Part shown: positions 35,149 through 42,819 of the stretch, one piece after another | Numbering within the stretch: the stretch's first letter is position 1 | Layout of the letters: each line of letters opens with the position of its first letter | Assembly: GCF_026008495.1 (NCBI RefSeq) | Contig: NZ_BQUN01000092.1 | Location: 62,001 to 126,000, forward strand | Reading direction: 5' to 3' | DNA from: Streptomyces sp. A012304 | GTDB taxonomy: Bacteria > Actinomycetota > Actinomycetes > Streptomycetales > Streptomycetaceae | DNA length: 64,000 nucleotides | Notes under the pieces: model-generated | What the model saw: the letters and a program-made list of their open reading frames with translations, nothing else | What the model was told of the DNA's origin: nothing | The model's database searches: none | Position numbers and translations under genes: made by a program

Positions 35149-38049
35149 TCAGTCGGTGTTCGCGGCCTTGTCGATGTCACGGGCGCCGAGGACGGTCGGG
35201 TAGACCCGCACGTCGTCGATGTCGCCCTTGAAGGGGTCGGCGAAGGCGCCGTTCCAGCGGGCGCGGCCGACGTGGAAGCCGCCGTCCGCGTGCCAGACCT
35301 TGGTGGGGTCGTAGCTGGTGCCGTCCTCGTTGGAGGGGATCACCTGGTCGCTGCCCTGCTCGACGCCGTTGACGTAGAGCGTGATCTGGTTCTTCGACGG
35401 GTCGAACACCCCGGCGAGGTGGACCCACTTGCCCACCGGGGAGGCGCCGGGCGCGGAGGCCCGGGCGCGGGCGGCCTCGGTGCCGGTGGTGGCGTCGCGG
35501 TGGCGGCCGAAGACCCAGCCGTAGGTGGTGGACCAGTAGAGGACGAAGCCGTTGCCCTTGTCGCCGGTCTGGCTGACGACCGCGCGGTTGGCGGAGACGT
35601 CGGAGACCTTGGCGCGGGCCATGACCGTGAAGCCCTGACGGGTGTCGGTCAGGCTGGTGGCGGTGGCGTGGTCGGTGGCGACGCCGTCGAGGCGGAGCGC
35701 GCGGTCGGTGGTGACGGCGGTGTTGCTGCCCGCCACCCAGGTGCCGCCGGAGACGGTCAGCGGGTCCTTGTCGGCGGCCGTGGAGGAGGCGGAGTCGGCG
35801 GCGGTGGTGCCGCTGGTCTCGTCCATCCGGTAGGAGGCCACCGCGCAGCTCTCGGCGGGCGGGTCGTCACAGGCGCGGCCGGACTGGAAGACGTAGTCCT
35901 CCACCGGGCCGACGTTGCCCGCCTCGTCGACGCTGGCGACGGAGAGCACGTTGAGGCCGAACTTCGGTACCGCGACGGAGACTCCGGTGGCGGCGGCGCC
36001 GCGGGTGGCCGGGTCGGTGGAGGCGGCCAGGGTGTCGGTGTTCAGGCCGTACACGAAGCGGTCCACGTCGTTGCCGTAGGCGGTGTCCACCGAGCCGTTG
36101 GGCGAGAAGGTGAACTTCGGCGTGGTGCCCGAGACGATGTCGCCGGTGGTCTCCAGGGTCACCTTCGGCTTGGTGCTGGGGCGCTGGCTGTCGTAGGAGA
36201 ACTCGCACCAGTCCGACCACGGGCCCTCGTCGATGCCGTCGCTGGCCTGGGCGTGCCAGTGGTAGGTGTGCCCGTGCTTGAGCTTGTTGTCGGGGATGCC
36301 CTTCTCGAAGGTGCCGTCCGCCTTGTACGCGGTCCACAGGTCGCCGCCCACCTGGACGTCGGCGGCGTCGGGCAGCATGTCCCAGACCCGGTAGAGGGTG
36401 CGTACGTTGTGCGGGTCGGGGTCGGAGACGTTGACGGTCATGACGGGCGTGTCGTCGCGGATGAAGGGACGGCCGCCGCCCGTGACGCACGAGGTGGTGG
36501 GGCTGGTGGTGCGCTCACCGCTCGGCTTGCTCGGCAGGGTGTTGTAGAAGATCTGGAGCGTGCCGCTGTCGCCCTTGAAGCGCTTCCAGCCGCCGGCCGC
36601 GTCCTCGTCGGCGGCGCGCAGGGAGAAGGCGATCGCCGAGCCCGAGCCGGCCTTGGAGCGGACGGTCCTGGTCAGGTTCTCGTTGCCTTCCTCGGGGTTG
36701 TCGTTGAAGGCGACGGAACCGTTCTCGCAGCCGTACTCCTCGTTGCCGTAGGCCACCTTGCGGTCGCCCATCAGGTCGCCGTCCCCGGGCTTGTTGTTCC
36801 AGGTGGTGTCCTTGGAGAGCCTCCCCGCGTCGACCAGGTGCAGGTTCACCCAGCTCGGCTCGCAGTTGTAGGAGAAGGTCTCGTAGACGTGGAAGGTGGC
36901 GTCGTAGATCTTGCGGTTCTCCCAGCCGTCCAGGTTGTACTCGAAGTACATCCGGCCGACGTAGTTGGTCCCGCAACCGCCGCTGGTGCAGCGGCCGATG
37001 CCCTTGTCGTCGTCGAAGTTGTCGTACGTGGTGGAGGGGTGGCCACTGTTGGCCCAGGTGTAGAACGACCGGGACGCGGACTTGTCGGGCTTGTCGACGT
37101 TGAGCGGCGGGTCGATGTACAGCGGCAGACGGGAGGCGTCCACGGAGTCCAGCAGGGCCGGGTCGGGGGTGAGCTTCACCGTGTCGTCGTCGATGTCCAG
37201 GTCCACCTGGGCGTGGGTGTCGCCCGGCATGGGGGCCGCGGCGGGGTCCTCCTGGAGCGCGTCCTTGACCGGGTCGCCCGAGGCGTGGGCGCCGGCCTCG
37301 CTGCCGGAGTCCCACATCAGCGGGGTGCCGCCGGAGAAGACGGACGCCCCGGTGGTGGCGTCGACGACGGAGATGCCGCCCTCGGCGTTCTCCTTGATCC
37401 GCAGCCCGTCGTTGCTCTGCGTGAGTTCGATCCGCGAGAGCGCCGGGTTGTCGGCCGCGGCCTCGGTCCGCACGACCAGCACCTGGCGGAAACCCTCCGC
37501 ACTGGCTGTCATGTGCAGATCAACTCCAGGCAGTACCGAGCGGTACTCGGCGGTGTCGCCCACCAGCACCGGCTCGGGCAGCCGGCCGGGCCACCGCAGG
37601 GCGGCGGAACGGCCACCGTCCGCGACGGCCACCAGCGGGTCGGTGCCGCCGCCCGAGAACTCGACGTCGATCAGCGCGGTCCGCGGCCCGACCGAGCCGT
37701 CCGGCTTGAACTCCAGCGCGGTGTCGATGTCCTTCCAGGAGCCGTCCGGCTGCGGCGCCCAGCGGGGCGCGGCCGACAGCTCGCTGCGGAAGCCCCCTTC
37801 GGGCAACGCGAACACGCGCTCGGCGACCCCACGCTCCTCGGTCACCTCGACGGGCTCCCCGGTGCGCTGCGCCTGCTCGGACGCGGTGGTCGCGGCGTCG
37901 GGCACGGACGCGGGCGGCTGGTCCCCGTCCTCCGCGCCGGCGACACCGGCCCCCATCGCGCTCAGCATCAACGCAGGCCCGAGCACGAGCGCTACGGCAC
38001 GGACGGCGGCTCTGGGCCGTCTCCGGGCATGACGGATCGCCAACTTCAC
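35149..38049 (-). CDS. secreted DNRLRE/LamG-like jellyroll protein
   Basis: Exported protein of 966 residues. A signal peptide (AVALVLGPALMLSAMGAGVAGA) is followed by a beta-rich region, a DNRLRE-type segment (residues 350-520), a fibronectin-like portion (THYHWHAQASDGIDEGPWSD is typical) and a C-terminal LamG concanavalin-like domain (740-960, GFTVMARAKVS, KWVHLAGVFDPSKNQITLYV, IDDVRVYPTVL). Such proteins are regularly encoded just before RHS proteins in Streptomyces and may anchor or deliver them. GTG at 38049 follows GGGGGA very closely. Confidence 0.82.
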   Translation of the reverse strand: MKLAIRHARRRPRAAVRAVALVLGPALMLSAMGAGVAGAEDGDQPPASVPDAATTASEQAQRTGEPVEVTEERGVAERVFALPEGGFRSELSAAPRWAPQPDGSWKDIDTALEFKPDGSVGPRTALIDVEFSGGGTDPLVAVADGGRSAALRWPGRLPEPVLVGDTAEYRSVLPGVDLHMTASAEGFRQVLVVRTEAAADNPALSRIELTQSNDGLRIKENAEGGISVVDATTGASVFSGGTPLMWDSGSEAGAHASGDPVKDALQEDPAAAPMPGDTHAQVDLDIDDDTVKLTPDPALLDSVDASRLPLYIDPPLNVDKPDKSASRSFYTWANSGHPSTTYDNFDDDKGIGRCTSGGCGTNYVGRMYFEYNLDGWENRKIYDATFHVYETFSYNCEPSWVNLHLVDAGRLSKDTTWNNKPGDGDLMGDRKVAYGNEEYGCENGSVAFNDNPEEGNENLTRTVRSKAGSGSAIAFSLRAADEDAAGGWKRFKGDSGTLQIFYNTLPSKPSGERTTSPTTSCVTGGGRPFIRDDTPVMTVNVSDPDPHNVRTLYRVWDMLPDAADVQVGGDLWTAYKADGTFEKGIPDNKLKHGHTYHWHAQASDGIDEGPWSDWCEFSYDSQRPSTKPKVTLETTGDIVSGTTPKFTFSPNGSVDTAYGNDVDRFVYGLNTDTLAASTDPATRGAAATGVSVAVPKFGLNVLSVASVDEAGNVGPVEDYVFQSGRACDDPPAESCAVASYRMDETSGTTAADSASSTAADKDPLTVSGGTWVAGSNTAVTTDRALRLDGVATDHATATSLTDTRQGFTVMARAKVSDVSANRAVVSQTGDKGNGFVLYWSTTYGWVFGRHRDATTGTEAARARASAPGASPVGKWVHLAGVFDPSKNQITLYVNGVEQGSDQVIPSNEDGTSYDPTKVWHADGGFHVGRARWNGAFADPFKGDIDDVRVYPTVLGARDIDKAANTD

Positions 38050-38376
38050 TCCCCCGTTTCCGGCAACGCCGGAGCATGTGAACAACCTGTGGTCAGTAGG
38101 TGAAGGCGAGCATAGGGCGCCAAGTGGCTTGTTGTTGCTGGGGATTTAAACGGGCGAAAGGGGATGGAGGGGGTGCTGAGGGGCAATCAGTTACGTGATC
38201 TGAATCACATTTTGTGATCGTTTTGAGGTCGCCCCTTGATCGTTTCTGGTCACCTGTGGCGGGGGTGTCTGTTCCGGTTCCGTGTGGACATGCGTTCCGG
38301 TCGGCGCTTCGGACGGGGGTGCGTGTCACTGTGGACCTGATGGACACGGGGCACCGGTTGGCGCGGGGGGAACGGC
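38050..38376. other. Divergent promoter region between LamG/RHS and CHAT operons
   Basis: A 327-bp gap with AT-rich patches, unusual for this genome. It contains a Crp-like palindrome at 38194-38209 and a TTTAAAC patch near 38148. No coding frame is convincing. Confidence 0.6.
38194..38209. promoter_or_regulatory. Crp/Fnr-like palindrome
   Basis: CGTGATCTGAATCACA, one base from the TGTGA-N6-TCACA consensus and close to the GTG-N8-CAC pattern reported for Streptomyces Crp. It lies about 145-185 bp from both divergent start codons. Confidence 0.5.
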
Positions 38377-41300
38377 GTGCGGCTGTCGAGGGACATCACC
38401 GGGTGGGCGTTCGTGGTGGAGAGGGACGGCCGCAGGACGGCCGGACTCGCGGTCGGAGCGGCGTCCGTCAGCCCGTTCACCACCGGCGCCGGCGCGGGCG
38501 GCAGCCTGTTCACCCGCGCGCACGCCTGGGGCCTGCCCGTGCTGCTCTCGCTGGACGACCTCGCCCTCGGCGCCCCCGTCGACCCCCGCTGGCGCGTCAC
38601 ACGGGACGAGGCCGGAGTCCTCACCGTCCACGGTCCCGACGGGGAGCGGTTCGCGCACGACCTCGCGCTGGACGTACCGCCGGGCTGGCGCGAGACGGCG
38701 GACGCCTCCGGCTCCGTCCTGCTGGTCGTCTCCCACGTGCTGCCCGCCACCGACGACCCGGCCGGCGCGCTCGCCCAGGAGACCCGCCGGGGGATGGTGT
38801 GCGCCGGCCCCGTGCGCTACGGCCCGCCACGCCGCGAGGACCACGGCGAGCCCGTGGTCACCCTCCTCCTCGACCCCGTCGGCGAGCTGACGGAACTGGC
38901 GCGGTTCGTCTGCGACCGCGTCCTGTCGCTGGACGCGGCCAAGCGACGGGCCCGCGACCTGGAACGGACCCGGCAGGCCCTGGCCGAGCACCACGCGCCG
39001 GCCGGCCCGCCCACCGGGACCCTCGCCGACCTGCTGTTCCGGGACGAGTTCCTCGACCACCGAGGGCTGACCGAGTTCGCGTACGTCTACTGGTGTCTGG
39101 CCGCCGAGGTCGCCGACGCCTGCGCGAGCCCGGCCGCGTGGCGGACCGCCGCGCTGCACACCCTCGAGTCGGCGGTCCCGCTGCTGGCCGACCGGTGCGA
39201 ACGCGCGGTCTTCGAGGAGGCCGACGCGGTGGCGGCGCGGCTGATCGACGAGGTGAGCGACCCCGCCGAACGGCAGGCCGCGCTGCTCGCCGCCGCACGG
39301 CTGCGGACGGCCACCCGGGGACCGGAGGACCACGCCGCCGACGACTACGCCCGCACCGGCCTGACCACCTGGTCCGCCCGCTGGACGGCGGACCTGTACC
39401 GCACGTGGTTCACCGACGAGCGGCCCCTCCAGGCCGACTCGCCCCGCCTCCTGACGGAGGCCGGCCACCTGGTGGCGCGGGCGCTGGAACTGGACGGCGG
39501 CACGCGAAGACCCCGGCTCCTGGCGTCGTTGTCGCAGATCACCGGGGACGAGCGGGGCGTGCGCCCAGGGGACTCGCGGGGCGTGCGCCAGGACCTCGCC
39601 CGCGCCGCGCTCTCCGCGTTGCTCGACGACTCGTCACACCTCGGTCAGCCGGACCTCGCCCTGTTCCTGCTCAGGGTGGTCGACGACGTTCCCCCGGAGA
39701 CGGTCGGCGCACTGCTCACGGCCGTGTTCGGGACGCCCCTGGCGGACTGCGTCGCCGCCCACGGCACCACGACCACCGCGAAGGTGATCAGCCAGGGCGT
39801 CAATCTGGCCCGGGAGCGCGCCGACCGCCCACTGCTGCGGATCGTGCTCGACCGGGCGCGGCGGCTCGGCTTCCGGTGGGACGCCGCCCACCGCAGACAG
39901 CTGATCGAGGCACGGCTGCACGTCCTGCCCGACGACCCGCTGGACTGCCCCGGCCCGGGCCAGGCGCTCGGCGTCTCGTTCCCGGAGTCCTGGACGCCCG
40001 CGCAGCGGTCGGCGGCGCTGCTGCACACCGCCGCGCACGCCCGCGACCGGCGGCAGCCGGCGCTGGGGGTCGCCCTGCTGAAGCAGGCGGGCGACCAGGG
40101 GAGCGAAGAGGCCCGGCTGCTGACGGCGGACCTGTACCACCAGGCGGCCGAGGCGGGCGAGCCGGCGGCCGGCCCGGTCCCGTTCCCATGGGGCTACTAC
40201 ACGTACGCGGCCCTCGCCTACGCCTCGCTCGGCTTCGAGGCCCTGGCCCGGGCGAGCCTGGTGCCGTTCGCACAGCACCTGGACGGCCTGCGCGGGGACG
40301 AACTGCGGGGTGCGCTGTACGCCGTCATCGTGGACCTGCCGAACTTCGACCCGAGCGGCGCGCCGGAACTCGGCGGCATCCTGCGCGACCTCGTGCACAC
40401 GGCGGTCTGGCGGCTCACCGTGGAGAGCGGGACGCTGCCGCTGGGGCTGATGCTCGGTCTGCACCAGGCCGGCAAGGGATCACAGCTCGGCGCGTGGTGG
40501 CGGATCGACGGCCCGCTCACGCTGCCCCCGCACCTCCAGCACGTCCTCGGCAGGCTGCGCGACCGGGAACGGCCCGCCGCCGTCGGCGGCGCGTCGCCGA
40601 ACCTGCTGACCGCGCTGGACGCCGACCTCCGCCCCGGCGGGCACGACGACCCGCAGGTCGCCCGGAACCTGCGGTGGCGCGTCTCCTCACTCATCGACGA
40701 GGAGCTGCGCCGCCGCTCGACTCCGTTCGTCGACGACCGCCACCTCTGGGCGACGGCGCACGACCTGCTGGACGACCGGACGGTGCTGCTGACCTGGTTC
40801 CTGCCCGCGGCGGTGCGCGGGGCGGCGGTGCTGCTCACGGTCACCCGGGAGGGCCGGGACCTCGTCGTGCAGCTCGGCGAGGACGAGGAGAACAGACAGG
40901 AGGACCACGACCGGCATCCGGTGGCGGACCTGGTCGAGGCGATCCGCACGGAGGTGCAGCGCGACCCGCTGTTCGCAGACGTCACACCGGAGGGCCGCCG
41001 GCTGCTGGAGTCGGGCGAACTGCCGCTCGGCCCGGCCGAGCGGTGGGCCGAGTGGCGCGCCCGCGGCAAGGACCGTGTGCTCGCCTGGCCGCACGGCGCC
41101 CTGCACTACCTGCCGTTGCCGCTGTGCCACGTCGGCGGCCGGCCGATCGCCGACGACTGGACGGTCACCACCATCGCCGGCCTGGAGTCCCTGGCCCCCG
41201 CCGCAGGACCGGTACGCCCGCGGCGCACCGCCGTCCTGGCCTCCGCGGGCGGTGGCGTGCCCTACGGTCTCCCCGCCGAACCCGCGCTGGACGAGCACGC

Positions 41301-41835
41301 GCGGAAGGTCGCCGAGGCCGTCGGCGCGCGGGCCGTCACCGGGGTCGCGGCCACCCGGGACCGGCTGCTGGCCGAGCTGTCGACGGCGGACGTCGTCCAC
41401 CTCGCCGTCCACGGCACGTCGGACCAGGACGCTCCCTGGCTGCACTGCCTGTACCTCACCCCGGACGGCGACGACGACGGCCGGGTCTTCGCCCACGACT
41501 TCCTGGAGGCCGATCTGCGCGGCGTCCGCCTGGTGACGCTCGCCGCCTGCGAGTCGGCGCTCGGCCGGTTCGACCGCGGGGACAACGTCCGGGGCATCCC
41601 CACGGCACTGATCACCGCCGGCGCGCAGGCCGTGGTCGGCAGCCTGTGGCCCGTGCGCCCGGAGCCGGCCACGTACTTCCACCACCACCTGCACCTGCGG
41701 ATCGCCCGGGGCGCGGATCCGGAGCGCGCCTTCCGCGACGCCCAGCTCGCCACCCGCGCCGCGTATCCCCACGGCCGTGACTGGGGAGCGTTCACCTACC
41801 TGCGCGGTAGGCAAGAGCAAGGGGGCAGCCCATGA
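38377..41835 (+). CDS. CHAT domain-containing protein (caspase-like protease)
   Basis: Cytoplasmic protein of 1152 residues without signal peptide. Most of the chain is alpha-helical and contains TPR-like stretches near residues 540-610 (ALLHTAAHARDRRQPALGVA). The C-terminal CHAT domain (about 895-1140) has the catalytic dyad: His1012 in VHLAVHGTSD and Cys1058 in VTLAACESALG, followed by ALITAGAQAVVGSLWPV. CHAT proteases act in bacterial conflict systems by cleaving a partner. GTG at 38377 has GGGGGGA about 6 nt upstream. The gene overlaps the next by 4 bases. Confidence 0.9.
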   Translation: MRLSRDITGWAFVVERDGRRTAGLAVGAASVSPFTTGAGAGGSLFTRAHAWGLPVLLSLDDLALGAPVDPRWRVTRDEAGVLTVHGPDGERFAHDLALDVPPGWRETADASGSVLLVVSHVLPATDDPAGALAQETRRGMVCAGPVRYGPPRREDHGEPVVTLLLDPVGELTELARFVCDRVLSLDAAKRRARDLERTRQALAEHHAPAGPPTGTLADLLFRDEFLDHRGLTEFAYVYWCLAAEVADACASPAAWRTAALHTLESAVPLLADRCERAVFEEADAVAARLIDEVSDPAERQAALLAAARLRTATRGPEDHAADDYARTGLTTWSARWTADLYRTWFTDERPLQADSPRLLTEAGHLVARALELDGGTRRPRLLASLSQITGDERGVRPGDSRGVRQDLARAALSALLDDSSHLGQPDLALFLLRVVDDVPPETVGALLTAVFGTPLADCVAAHGTTTTAKVISQGVNLARERADRPLLRIVLDRARRLGFRWDAAHRRQLIEARLHVLPDDPLDCPGPGQALGVSFPESWTPAQRSAALLHTAAHARDRRQPALGVALLKQAGDQGSEEARLLTADLYHQAAEAGEPAAGPVPFPWGYYTYAALAYASLGFEALARASLVPFAQHLDGLRGDELRGALYAVIVDLPNFDPSGAPELGGILRDLVHTAVWRLTVESGTLPLGLMLGLHQAGKGSQLGAWWRIDGPLTLPPHLQHVLGRLRDRERPAAVGGASPNLLTALDADLRPGGHDDPQVARNLRWRVSSLIDEELRRRSTPFVDDRHLWATAHDLLDDRTVLLTWFLPAAVRGAAVLLTVTREGRDLVVQLGEDEENRQEDHDRHPVADLVEAIRTEVQRDPLFADVTPEGRRLLESGELPLGPAERWAEWRARGKDRVLAWPHGALHYLPLPLCHVGGRPIADDWTVTTIAGLESLAPAAGPVRPRRTAVLASAGGGVPYGLPAEPALDEHARKVAEAVGARAVTGVAATRDRLLAELSTADVVHLAVHGTSDQDAPWLHCLYLTPDGDDDGRVFAHDFLEADLRGVRLVTLAACESALGRFDRGDNVRGIPTALITAGAQAVVGSLWPVRPEPATYFHHHLHLRIARGADPERAFRDAQLATRAAYPHGRDWGAFTYLRGRQEQGGSP

Positions 41836-42500
41836 CCGACATCCGGTTGCACGACGTCGACCTCGTGCCGGAGCGCACGCTCGGCGCTCCGGCGGACGAC
41901 GGACCGCTGCGCGGCCGGCTCACCTTCGGCTGGGACCTGCTGCCCGCCGACCACGCGGGCGCGCCGGCGGACTGGCTGACCTATCTCAGGTCCATACCCG
42001 ACCGGGAGTTCCGGCAACTGGTGATGGTGTGCTCGTTCCGGCCCGAGACCCCCGAGGGCAAGGGCGCGTTCCGCCATGCCTCCCTGGGCGTCGCGCTGTC
42101 CACACCGGACGGCGGGGCACAGCCGATCGCGCGGCTGATCGACCCCGGCGAGCGCACCCGGCCGGTCGGCGGCCCCGGCACGGGCCTGAACTTCACGGTC
42201 ACCACGGGGGTGGTGGACGTGGGGGTGGAGCGGCCGCCGGGCGGCGGGCCGGCACGGGAGGAGTGGATCGTCCGGGGGCACGGCGCCTCCCAGCCGAACC
42301 CGCAGTGGGAGTTCCGCCGGGTCAAGCGTTTCCCGCTGGTCGGGGACCACCCGGTGGCGGCGCTCGTGGAACTCGTGCCCGGGCGGCTGAACACGGCGGA
42401 GGTGCTGATCGCGGCGGAACTGGAGCATCGCAGCTGGGGCGTGCGCCGCTACCGGGCACGTCTTCAGCCGTCGCCGCACACCATCGTGCTGAGCGAATGA
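41832..42500 (+). CDS. hypothetical protein, likely partner or substrate of the CHAT protease
   Basis: Protein of 222 residues. It shares ATGA with the end of the CHAT gene and has GGGGGCAGCCC just upstream, so translation is coupled. It has no signal peptide or membrane segment. The sequence looks beta-rich with a long Gly/Pro-rich loop in the middle (RPPGGGPAREEW). I do not recognise the family. By analogy with other CHAT operons it may be a regulator, effector or proteolytic substrate; this is inference from position. Confidence 0.75.
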   Translation: MTDIRLHDVDLVPERTLGAPADDGPLRGRLTFGWDLLPADHAGAPADWLTYLRSIPDREFRQLVMVCSFRPETPEGKGAFRHASLGVALSTPDGGAQPIARLIDPGERTRPVGGPGTGLNFTVTTGVVDVGVERPPGGGPAREEWIVRGHGASQPNPQWEFRRVKRFPLVGDHPVAALVELVPGRLNTAEVLIAAELEHRSWGVRRYRARLQPSPHTIVLSE

Positions 42501-42518
42501 ATTGCCGCGCTTTCCCTC

Positions 42519-42533
42519 CGGGGAACGTCCCCG
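42519..42533 (+). terminator. Short hairpin after the CHAT operon
   Basis: CGGGGA-ACG-TCCCCG, 6-bp perfect stem, 19 nt past the partner gene stop. Weak and without a U-tract. Confidence 0.45.
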
Positions 42534-42631
42534 TTCACGCGAGCACCGAAATGCCGATCCTCCGCGACAGAGAACATGCCGGAGAAAAACCATTTGACGC
42601 GCCCGGAAACACCGAACACGCGCGGAATAAC

Positions 42632-42745
42632 ATGAACACAGGGCCGAGCGCGATGCCCCTCATGGAGGGAATGCCCCGCACGGAGGGAGTTCCTCTCATA
42701 GAGGGAGTTCCTCTCAGCGAGAAGCACCTCGGGTACCTCTCATGA
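42632..42745 (+). CDS. possible 37-residue repetitive peptide
   Basis: Frame starting MNTGPSAMPLMEGMPRTEG and ending KHLGYLS. It contains four hexapeptide units of the form (M/V)P(L/R)xEG, encoded by 18-bp tandem repeats. The ribosome site is poor (CGGAAT). Codon use (ATA, GTT, GGA, TCA) is unlike neighbouring genes. It is convergent with the pentapeptide and P450 genes. It could be a precursor peptide, or the repeats may act at the DNA or RNA level. The opposite strand is also open through the repeats, so the coding strand is uncertain. Confidence 0.3.
   Translation: MNTGPSAMPLMEGMPRTEGVPLIEGVPLSEKHLGYLS
42653..42724. repeat. Four degenerate 18-bp tandem repeats
   Basis: Units at 42653-42670, 42671-42688, 42689-42706 and 42707-42724. 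The first two begin ATGCCCC and the last two GTTCCTCTCA; three end in GAGGGA. The length is a multiple of three, so all frames stay periodic. Confidence 0.85.
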
Positions 42746-42774
42746 GGGGGCACCGCGCTCTCTCAGGTTTCGGT

Positions 42775-42792
42775 TCAGTGCCAGTACTTCAT
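42775..42792 (-). CDS. pentapeptide MKYWH, probable biarylitide-type RiPP precursor
   Basis: An 18-nt gene: ATG AAG TAC TGG CAC TGA on the minus strand. Its Shine-Dalgarno is unusually strong (GGGGGAGGAGG, with AGGAGG at 42800-42805 and exactly 7 nt spacing). It begins 22 nt after the stop of a cytochrome P450 gene on the same strand. Known biarylitide precursors (bytA) are pentapeptides of the form M-R-Y-x-H whose Tyr3 and His5 are crosslinked by a P450. Here Lys replaces Arg at position 2 and Trp occupies position 4. In the known loci bytA precedes the P450 gene; here it follows. The start and ribosome site lie in a hairpin (42790-42819). The coding claim rests on motif, ribosome site and context. 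Confidence 0.75.
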   Translation of the reverse strand: MKYWH

Positions 42793-42819
42793 GACAATTC
42801 CTCCTCCCCCGTTGTCATG
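42790..42819 (-). promoter_or_regulatory. Hairpin enclosing the pentapeptide ribosome site
   Basis: On the minus strand perfect 8-bp arms CATGACAA and TTGTCATG flank a 14-nt loop that contains the AGGAGG ribosome site. The 5' arm contains the P450 stop codon and the 3' arm contains the pentapeptide ATG. Ribosomes finishing the P450 would open it, so translation of the pentapeptide may be coupled to that of the enzyme. Confidence 0.6.

Noticed and set aside
35092-38103. A 1003-codon plus-strand frame opposite the LamG gene
   Set aside because: Antisense shadow with repetitive Val-Gly-Arg composition; the minus strand encodes a recognisable LamG protein.
42653-42724. The 18-bp repeats as a CRISPR array
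   Set aside because: Units are contiguous with no spacers, too short and in-frame periodic; no cas genes nearby.
42535-42753. Minus-strand 72-codon frame through the 18-bp repeats
   Set aside because: It contains TTA and other rare codons and has no ribosome site. It stays open only because the repeat length is a multiple of three.
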